Shown here: piece after piece, positions 6,590-11,925 of the stretch | Position numbering within the stretch: the stretch's first letter is position 1 | How the letters are laid out: each line of letters starts with the position of its first letter | From: Kiloniellales bacterium | GTDB lineage: Bacteria; Pseudomonadota; Alphaproteobacteria; Kiloniellales; JAKSBE01 | Assembly (NCBI GenBank): GCA_030067055.1 | Contig: JASJAL010000237.1 | Location: forward strand, 1 to 11,925 | DNA: 11,925 nucleotides | Direction of reading: 5' to 3' | The notes under the pieces: model-generated | The model's database searches: none | What the model saw: the letters and a program-made list of their open reading frames with translations, nothing else | What the model was told of the DNA's origin: nothing | Position numbers and translations under genes: made by a program

Positions 6590-7750
6590 ATGACCACGAA
6601 TGGCGAAAACGTCGAGGCTGCGGGCAACGGCAGCATCCTCGAGACGGAGCAGGTCACCGAGAAGCTCGATGTCGGGCGCTGCATGCTTTGGGCCCGCGAG
6701 CGCTGCAACAAGGGCCTGACCAACCAGATCGCCGAGATTTTCAGCCTGTCGCGCGGCCATGGCAAGCTGTCACCGGAGGAGTACTACTACTTCGGCCTCT
6801 GCGACGACAGCCGCTTCTCGACCGAGGAGAAGCGCCGCTTCATCGGCCGCAAGGGCACCGACAAGCTCTACGACAAGCACCTTTCGCCATATTTCCACGG
6901 TATCGCCCACGACAAGCTGCTGGCGTCTGGCGTCCTGGAAGGCTTTGGGATCGCCGTCCCGAAGACGCTCGCCGTCTTCCACTCGTTCCGAAGCTACGGA
7001 GATGTGCCGGTTTTCAGGACCGGCGATGCCCTGGCCGCGCATCTGCGCCAGGACATGACCTATCCCTTCTTCTCGAAACCCATCGGCGGCTTCGGGAGCC
7101 TCGGGACCACCGCGGTCGAAGGCCTCGACCGGGAAAGCGACCGCCTGACCTTCGGCGACGGACGCGAGGTCCCGATGGTGGACTACCTGCGTGAGCTCGA
7201 GGGCTTCGAGAGCGGTGCCGTGCTGCAGGAAGTCCTGCAATCGCACCCTCAGATCGCCGAGGCAACGGGGGGACGGGTCTCGACGATTCGCCTGATCGTG
7301 CTGGTGCACGACGACGGACCCGAGGTCTATCGGGCGATTTGGAAGGTCATTGCCGGCAAGAACATGGCCGACAACTTCTGGCGCAGCGGCAATCTCCTGG
7401 GCGCCGTCGATCCGGAAAGCGGGCGGGTCTATCGCGTGATCCGCGGGGTCGGGCCGGAGCAGGAAGAGATCGAAACCCACCCGGATACCGGCGCCCCGGT
7501 GAAGGACATCGTCCTGCCCGACTGGCCGCGCCTGATCGAGACCGGCAAGCTGGCCGCCTCGATCTTTCCGGAGCTGCGGATCATCGCCCTGGACATCGCG
7601 ATCTGCCCGCAAGGACCGGTCGTCGTCGAAGTCAACATCGGCGGCGCCTTGAACCTGCCGCAGCTGGCCACTGGAACGGGGATGCTGGAGCCCAGGTTCG
7701 TCGATTTTCTCGAGGAGGTCGGCAGGCCGCGCGCGATCTACGGCTGCTAA
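6590..7750 (+). CDS. Sugar-transfer-associated ATP-grasp protein
   Basis: The 386-residue cytoplasmic product resembles the ATPgrasp_ST family. Recognisable blocks are EEYYYFGLCDD (64-73), the nucleotide-binding lysine loop SKPIGGFGSLG (162-172), VLQEVLQSHP (211-220), STIRLIVLV (231-239), AIWKVIAGKNMADNFW (249-264), a GNLLGAVDP strand (267-275), ETHPDTG (295-301) and the metal-ligand segment with D335, E347 and N349 followed by GGALNLPQLA. ATP-grasp enzymes couple ATP hydrolysis to carboxylate-amine or carboxylate-thiol ligation through an acyl phosphate, but the substrate of this family is unknown. The family name comes from frequent neighbours in polysaccharide loci, and none are seen here. 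The length is normal for the family. A weak GGGA lies nine bases before the ATG. The gene is monocistronic here, convergent with the decarboxylase. Confidence 0.87.
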   Translation: MTTNGENVEAAGNGSILETEQVTEKLDVGRCMLWARERCNKGLTNQIAEIFSLSRGHGKLSPEEYYYFGLCDDSRFSTEEKRRFIGRKGTDKLYDKHLSPYFHGIAHDKLLASGVLEGFGIAVPKTLAVFHSFRSYGDVPVFRTGDALAAHLRQDMTYPFFSKPIGGFGSLGTTAVEGLDRESDRLTFGDGREVPMVDYLRELEGFESGAVLQEVLQSHPQIAEATGGRVSTIRLIVLVHDDGPEVYRAIWKVIAGKNMADNFWRSGNLLGAVDPESGRVYRVIRGVGPEQEEIETHPDTGAPVKDIVLPDWPRLIETGKLAASIFPELRIIALDIAICPQGPVVVEVNIGGALNLPQLATGTGMLEPRFVDFLEEVGRPRAIYGC

Positions 7751-7775
7751 ATCCGGCGCTCGGGCCGGCCGGGAT
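7751..7775. terminator. Possible bidirectional terminator hairpin
   Basis: ATCCGGC (7751-7757) pairs with GCCGGGAT (7768-7775) with one bulged G, starting immediately after the ATP-grasp stop and lying 18 bases before the convergent decarboxylase stop. No long T-run follows; on the minus strand the next bases include ATTTAG. The position fits a shared 3' end, but the sequence support is modest. Confidence 0.4.
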
Positions 7776-7793
7776 CAATCCGAAGCGCGGGAT

Positions 7794-9287
7794 TCAGGAG
7801 CGGCCGGAGCAGCTGGTCTGGCCTGCTGCCAGCACGGCTTCCAAAAGGATGTCCAGGTCGGCCAGGCGGGTCCGGTGATTGGTCAGGTTGACCCGGATCG
7901 CCAGGCGGCCCTTCAGCCTCGTCGTAGAGGGCGCAGCGATGCCGCGCTCCTGGAGCTCGACAACGATCCCGGCGTTGAGGTCGTCCAGGGCCCGCTCGGC
8001 TAAACCCGAAGCCAGAAAGCGAAAGCAGACGATGTTCAGCGTCGCCGGCGCCAGCAGCTCGAGCTTGGGATGGGCTTCCACCTGCTCCGCCAGGTAGCGG
8101 GCCTGGGCGCAGTTCCGTGTCACCACTTCGCCGAGGCGGCGCAGGCCGTGCTCCTTCATCGTGAACCAGACTTTCAGCGCCCGGAAGCCGCGCGAGAGCT
8201 CGATTCCGAGGTCGCAGAACCAGGGCTCGCCGCCGGCCAGTCCACGATCCGCCGCGGCCAGATAGGCTTGACGGCCGGAAAAAGCGGCCTGCTGCAGGGC
8301 GGCGTCCCGGATCAGGATGCAGCCGGCGTCATAGGGCACCTGCATCCACTTGTGGAAGTCGAAGGCCAGCGAGTCGGCTTCTTCGAGCCCGGCAAGACGC
8401 CCCTTGAGCTTCGGTGACAGAACGGCGAGGGCCCCGAAGGCGCCGTCGACGTGCAGCCAGAGGCCGTGCTCCCGGCAGAGCTTCGAGATACCGGCGAGAT
8501 CGTCGATCGCGCCGCAGTTCACGCTGCCCGCGGTTGCAACGACGCAGAAGGGCTGCCGGCCGGCTTCGATGTCCTCGCGCACCGCCTGTCGAAGGGCCAT
8601 GACATCCATGCGGTAGCTGCTGTCGGTCGGAATTCGGCGCAGGGCGGCACTGCCGAGGCCGAGCAGCTCCATGGCCTTGGCGACCGAGCCATGAGCTTCT
8701 GCCGAGGTGTAGGCGGTCAACCGGTCTGCGGTTGCCGCGACACCGTCACGGCGGAGGTCGCCGTTGGCCTTGTGGTCGCGGGCGACCGCGAGGCCGATCA
8801 GGCTGGCAAGCGAGGTCCCGCTGACCAGAAGGCCGCCGGCGGTTTTCGGGAAGCCGAAGATCTGCCGGCACCACTCGATCACCTGACGCTCGATGTAGAC
8901 CGGCATATGGTCGCGGCCACCCAGGTTCGCGTTCAGCGCCGCCGCCATGGTCTCCGCCAGAACGCCGCCCGGAGTGCCGGCGCCATGGACCCAGCCGAAG
9001 AAGCGGGGGTGCGTGTTGCCGGTGCCGTAGGGCAGGACCCAGCCCAGCAGGTCCTCCGCGGCGCGCTCGGCGCCTTGGGCCTCCAGCGGCAAAGCCTCGG
9101 CAATCGACCGCTTGATTTCCTCCGGCGGGGCTTGCCAGACCGGGCGCTCGGCGACCCCCTCCAGGTGATCCATGGCGCGGTCGAGCATGTCGTGGCAGAG
9201 CCGGCGGAAGGCCGGCCAGTCTTCGGGGTCGAGGGAGCCCTCGCCCTCGCTCTGGCCTTTCGGCACGACGAGCCTGGAGTGCCTCAT
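7794..9287 (-). CDS. Group II PLP-dependent decarboxylase
   Basis: The 497-residue product belongs to the fold-type I amino acid decarboxylase family (aromatic-L-amino-acid, tyrosine and glutamate decarboxylase-like). With the chosen start, PLP contacts are H199 in EAHGSV (stacks on the ring), D281 in HVDGAFG and the Schiff-base lysine K313 in DFHKWMQVPYDAG. The VSGTSLASL loop at about 155-163 binds phosphate. The likely reaction is removal of CO2 from an amino acid to give an amine; the substrate cannot be read from the sequence. The frame stays open 47 codons upstream, but I chose the ATG at 9287. AGGA sits about seven bases before it, and the upstream extension would overlap regulatory DNA and has no family-like content. 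The gene is divergent from phaC and convergent with the ATP-grasp gene. Confidence 0.88.
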   Translation of the reverse strand: MRHSRLVVPKGQSEGEGSLDPEDWPAFRRLCHDMLDRAMDHLEGVAERPVWQAPPEEIKRSIAEALPLEAQGAERAAEDLLGWVLPYGTGNTHPRFFGWVHGAGTPGGVLAETMAAALNANLGGRDHMPVYIERQVIEWCRQIFGFPKTAGGLLVSGTSLASLIGLAVARDHKANGDLRRDGVAATADRLTAYTSAEAHGSVAKAMELLGLGSAALRRIPTDSSYRMDVMALRQAVREDIEAGRQPFCVVATAGSVNCGAIDDLAGISKLCREHGLWLHVDGAFGALAVLSPKLKGRLAGLEEADSLAFDFHKWMQVPYDAGCILIRDAALQQAAFSGRQAYLAAADRGLAGGEPWFCDLGIELSRGFRALKVWFTMKEHGLRRLGEVVTRNCAQARYLAEQVEAHPKLELLAPATLNIVCFRFLASGLAERALDDLNAGIVVELQERGIAAPSTTRLKGRLAIRVNLTNHRTRLADLDILLEAVLAAGQTSCSGRS

Positions 9288-9347
9288 CTTTCTTTCCTGA
9301 CGGACGCCTTGCAGGGGCTCATGCCGGTCAGTAGACGATGCCGGGCT

Positions 9348-9374
9348 TAAGGAAGCCTTAGGGAAGAGTTTCCC
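9348..9374. promoter_or_regulatory. Two adjacent inverted repeats upstream of the decarboxylase
   Basis: TAAGG-AAG-CCTTA (9348-9360) is followed at once by GGGAA-GAGT-TTCCC (9361-9374). They lie about 60-90 bases upstream of the decarboxylase start and outside any chosen gene. They could be operator half-sites or leader hairpins of the decarboxylase transcript. No family of regulator is recognisable from them. Confidence 0.35.
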
Positions 9375-9414
9375 TTCCCGGTGAAGGGCGTCCCGGGGCC
9401 GTCCCGCTGCGACA

Positions 9415-9456
9415 TTGACCCACGTCAAGGCAAGGGTCCCACCACGCCACTAGCCT
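9415..9456 (+). promoter_or_regulatory. Fnr/FixK-type box and class II-like phaC promoter
   Basis: TTGAC-CCAC-GTCAA (9415-9428) is a perfect dyad fitting the TTGA-N6-TCAA pattern bound by Crp/Fnr-family regulators (Fnr, FixK, Anr, Dnr). Its centre is 9421.5. At a class II promoter the box is centred at -41.5, which puts +1 at 9463 and the -10 at 9451-9456. Those bases are TAGCCT, which keeps the most conserved -10 positions (T, A and final T). The inferred leader of 69 bases to the phaC ATG includes a hairpin (9470-9476/9485-9491). In the opposite direction the matching -10 position is GC-rich, so the + orientation is favoured. Confidence 0.6.
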
Positions 9457-9531
9457 GGTGGCGAGGCTCGGGTAGCACCCCTGCGCTGCCCTCGGGCCTT
9501 CGGTTTGCCGGGCATGGGATGCTGGGACGCC

Positions 9532-11466
9532 ATGGATGAGGACCCCGCTTCGACCGCCCCCGAGACCCTTCCCCGGTCTTCATCGGCGAAGGCTCGAAGG
9601 CGGCGCTCCGGCAAGAGCGGTGAGCGCAGAGCCTTGTCCAAGGTGCCGGCCGGGAAGGGGGTATGCCCGGCCGAGTCCGCGCAGCCCTGTCCGGCAGCCG
9701 TTTCATTTCGCGATGGTCCGGAGTCGACCCCCGACTTCGAGCCGCATGAGCACAAGTACGACAGCCTCGACCGGGCCCTGGCTGCCAATCTCGCCCGGCT
9801 GACTGCTGGCGTCTCGCCTAGTGTCCTCTGGCTCGCCTACCTGGACTGGCTGATCCATATCGGTCTCTCGCCGAGCAAGGGGGCGCAGCTGTCCGAAAAG
9901 GCGGTGCGCAAGAGCCTGCGCCTGGCCCTGCACGCCCAGCAGGCCCTGGCCGATCGAGAGACGCCGCCCTGCATCGAGCCGCTGCCGCAGGACAAACGAT
10001 TCAGCGGCGAGGCTTGGCGGCAATGGCCGTACAACATGCTCTACCAGAGCTTTCTGCTGACCCAGCAGTGGTGGCATGTCGCGACCAGCGATCTGCGCGG
10101 CATGGACCGGCACAATGAGCGCATCGTGAACTTCGTCACCCGGCAGCTCCTCGATATGGTCTCGCCATCGAACCTGCCCTGGCTCAATCCCGAAGTTCGG
10201 GAGACCACCTTGCGCGAAGGCGGCGCCAACTTGCTACGCGGCGCGGAGAACTTCGTCGAGGACTGGGAGCGTTCCGTGGCCGGCAAGCGGCCGGCCGGGG
10301 CCGAGCGCTATCTGGTCGGGCGCGATGTGGCGGTGACCCCGGGCAAGGTCGTCCTGCGCAACCGTCTGATCGAGCTGATCCAGTATGCGCCAGCAAGCGA
10401 AACCGTGCATGCCGAACCGGTGCTGATCGTGCCGGCCTGGATCATGAAGTACTACATTCTCGACCTCTCACCCCACAATTCGCTGGTCAGGTATCTGGTC
10501 GAGCGCGGCCACACGGTCTTCATGATCTCCTGGCGCAACCCGACCTCCGAGGACCGGGACCTCAGGCTCGACGACTATCGGCGCCTTGGCGTCCTCGCGG
10601 CCTTGGACGCTATCGACGCCGTGGTTCCCGAGCGCGCGGTGCACGGCGTGGGCTATTGCCTGGGCGGCACCCTGCTGGCGATGACGGCGGCGGCCCTGGC
10701 GCGCGACAGCGAGTCGCGCTTTGCCAGCCTTTCGCTCCTGGCGACGCAGATCGACTTCCGCCACAGCGGCGAGTTGATGCTCTTCATCAACGACAGCCAG
10801 GTCGACTACCTGGAGAGCCTGATGTGGGACCAGGGCTACCTGGACACCCACCAGATGGCGGGGGCCTTCCAGCAGCTGCGCTCCAATGACCTGGTTTGGT
10901 CGCGCCTGGTGCAGGACTACCTTCTCGGCAAACGCCGCGGGATGTCGGACCTGATGGCCTGGAACACCGACCTTACGCGCATGCCCTATGCCATGCATTC
11001 GGAATACTTGCGCCGCTTCTTCCTGAACAACGACTTGGCGGGCGGCCGATACGAAGTCGACGGGCGCCCGGTCGCAATCAGCGACATACGAGCGCCGATC
11101 TTCGCCGTCGGAACGACCAAAGACCACGTCGCACCCTGGCGCTCGGTCTACAAGATCCATCTTCAGGCCGATTCCGAGACCACCTTCCTGCTGACCACCG
11201 GCGGTCACAATGCCGGCGTGGTCAGCGAGCCGGACCATCGCAACCGCTCCTACCAGGTGGCGACCAAGAAGGAGACGGACTACTACGTCGACCCCGAAAC
11301 CTGGCGCGCCCGGACGCCGCGCAAGGACGGCAGCTGGTGGCCAGAATGGCAGGACTGGCTGGCGGCGCACTCGAGCGGGCAGGTCCCGGCCCCCGCCCTG
11401 GGTGCCGCCGAGGCCGGCTATCCGCCGCTGCAGGATGCGCCCGGCAGCTATGTGCTGCAGCCGTGA
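9532..11466 (+). CDS. phaC: Class I poly(3-hydroxyalkanoate) synthase
   Basis: PhaC polymerises (R)-3-hydroxyacyl-CoA, chiefly 3-hydroxybutyryl-CoA, into storage polyester at the granule surface. With the ATG at 9532 the product is 644 residues. The conserved N-terminal PhaC domain begins near residue 76 (YDSLDRALAANLARL), and the alpha/beta hydrolase catalytic domain follows. Catalytic residues are C376 in the lipase-box-like GYCLGG, D531 in TTKDHVAPW and H559 in GGHNAG. W-rich WWPEW near 602-606 is typical of the C-terminus. The first 75 or so residues are a low-complexity, basic extension beyond the usual 590-600 residue enzyme. Alternative starts are TTG 9505 and ATG 9514; a weak GGGA precedes 9532. 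No phasin, phaA or phaB gene is in the window. A Fnr-type box lies upstream, and the next gene starts 34 bases downstream. Confidence 0.93.
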   Translation: MDEDPASTAPETLPRSSSAKARRRRSGKSGERRALSKVPAGKGVCPAESAQPCPAAVSFRDGPESTPDFEPHEHKYDSLDRALAANLARLTAGVSPSVLWLAYLDWLIHIGLSPSKGAQLSEKAVRKSLRLALHAQQALADRETPPCIEPLPQDKRFSGEAWRQWPYNMLYQSFLLTQQWWHVATSDLRGMDRHNERIVNFVTRQLLDMVSPSNLPWLNPEVRETTLREGGANLLRGAENFVEDWERSVAGKRPAGAERYLVGRDVAVTPGKVVLRNRLIELIQYAPASETVHAEPVLIVPAWIMKYYILDLSPHNSLVRYLVERGHTVFMISWRNPTSEDRDLRLDDYRRLGVLAALDAIDAVVPERAVHGVGYCLGGTLLAMTAAALARDSESRFASLSLLATQIDFRHSGELMLFINDSQVDYLESLMWDQGYLDTHQMAGAFQQLRSNDLVWSRLVQDYLLGKRRGMSDLMAWNTDLTRMPYAMHSEYLRRFFLNNDLAGGRYEVDGRPVAISDIRAPIFAVGTTKDHVAPWRSVYKIHLQADSETTFLLTTGGHNAGVVSEPDHRNRSYQVATKKETDYYVDPETWRARTPRKDGSWWPEWQDWLAAHSSGQVPAPALGAAEAGYPPLQDAPGSYVLQP

Positions 11467-11500
11467 TTTGAGTATTTGATCCACCTCGAGTGATGAGCCG

Positions 11501-11925
11501 ATGACGCCACCCGCAGAAGCCCAAGACCGTCTAGTGCGCGAAGCGGTCGGTGTGTTCCAGGACGCCGACGCCTTGGAAGCGGCGATCGATAGCCTGATGA
11601 GCCAGGGCTTCGACCGGGCCGAGATCAGCCTCCTGGCCGGCGAGAGTGCGGTCGAGGCCAAGCTTGGAGCCCACTACCGGCGGGTCCAGGACCTGGAAGA
11701 CGATCCGGCGGCGCCGCGGCGGGCCTTCGTCTCGACCGAGGCCGTCGGCGACGCCCAGGGCGCCTTGATCGGCGGCCTGATCTACCTGGGCGGCGCGGCC
11801 GCAGCAGGGGCTTTGGTCGCGACCGGTGGCTCGTTGATCGGTGCGGCGGTCGCGGCCGCCCTCGGCGGCGGTACCGGCGGCCTGCTCGGCTCGGTCCTGG
11901 CCGGCCTCGTCGGCGACCGGCATGC
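11501..11925 (+). CDS. Glycine-rich membrane-associated stress-type protein (partial)
   Basis: The frame is open from ATG 11501 to the window edge (141 residues, 3' end missing). Residues about 12-60 form a soluble alpha/beta start (REAVGVFQDADALEAAIDSL, then GFDRAEISLLAG) resembling general-stress-protein or YflT-like N-terminal domains. Residues about 88-137 are a long hydrophobic Gly/Ala-rich segment (IGGLIYLGGAAAAG, IGAAVAAALGGG, GLLGSVLAGLVG) of glycine-zipper type, suggesting membrane insertion or self-assembly. Similar hypothetical proteins are common in alphaproteobacteria, but I know no function for them. It lies 34 bases after phaC on the same strand with no terminator between, so co-transcription is likely. 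A role at the granule or in stress is only a guess. The ribosome-binding site is weak (GAG/ATGAG just upstream). Confidence 0.75.
   Translation, partial: MTPPAEAQDRLVREAVGVFQDADALEAAIDSLMSQGFDRAEISLLAGESAVEAKLGAHYRRVQDLEDDPAAPRRAFVSTEAVGDAQGALIGGLIYLGGAAAAGALVATGGSLIGAAVAAALGGGTGGLLGSVLAGLVGDRH

Noticed and set aside
9288..9428. Upstream extension of the decarboxylase to an ATG at 9428
   Set aside because: The 47 extra codons look non-homologous, overlap the Fnr-type box and tandem dyads, and the ATG at 9287 has a better ribosome-binding site.
10468..11661. 397-codon minus-strand frame antisense to phaC
   Set aside because: It lies over the highly conserved PhaC catalytic region and has no motif of its own.

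Overview
The window is GC-rich (roughly two thirds G+C by eye), dense and bacterial. A class I polyhydroxyalkanoate synthase, TTGA-N6-TCAA control DNA and the style of the predicted proteins suggest an alphaproteobacterium, probably Rhodospirillales-like. This placement is inference. No mobile element, CRISPR array, rRNA or ordinary tRNA was seen.

Layout. Positions 1 to about 640 hold no convincing gene. They read on the + strand like a large structured RNA: many GC-rich hairpins, a perfect stem capped by GAAA, UUCG-capped stems, and in the middle (251-319) a tRNA-like cloverleaf with a CUA anticodon position and a near-canonical T-arm. I could not assign it to a known RNA family, and it may start before the window. 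It is convergent with a minus-strand block. In transcription order that block is a GGT-fold hydrolase (6488-4938), a sialidase-like beta-propeller protein (4941-3994), a secreted ChaN/TIKI-type protein with a C-terminal PDZ domain (3890-2637) and a secreted M1-like metallopeptidase (2640-667). Each pair overlaps by four bases (ATGA), so the block looks like two translationally coupled pairs separated by a short gap with a 23-nt inverted repeat.

A divergent 101-bp spacer separates this block from a + strand gene for a sugar-transfer-type ATP-grasp protein (6590-7750). That gene is convergent with a group II PLP-dependent decarboxylase (9287-7794). A 244-bp spacer then carries a perfect Fnr/FixK-type dyad (9415-9428). 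Its spacing to a -10-like hexamer fits a class II activated promoter for phaC (9532-11466). A glycine-rich small protein gene follows 34 bp after phaC and runs off the end of the window.

Function. The two secreted proteins look like a periplasmic proteolysis or processing pair. The GGT-fold enzyme and the propeller protein, both without signal peptides, look like a cytoplasmic pair with an unknown substrate. The phaC region suggests carbon-storage synthesis under oxygen or redox control. The candidate RNA at the left edge is the least explained part of the window.
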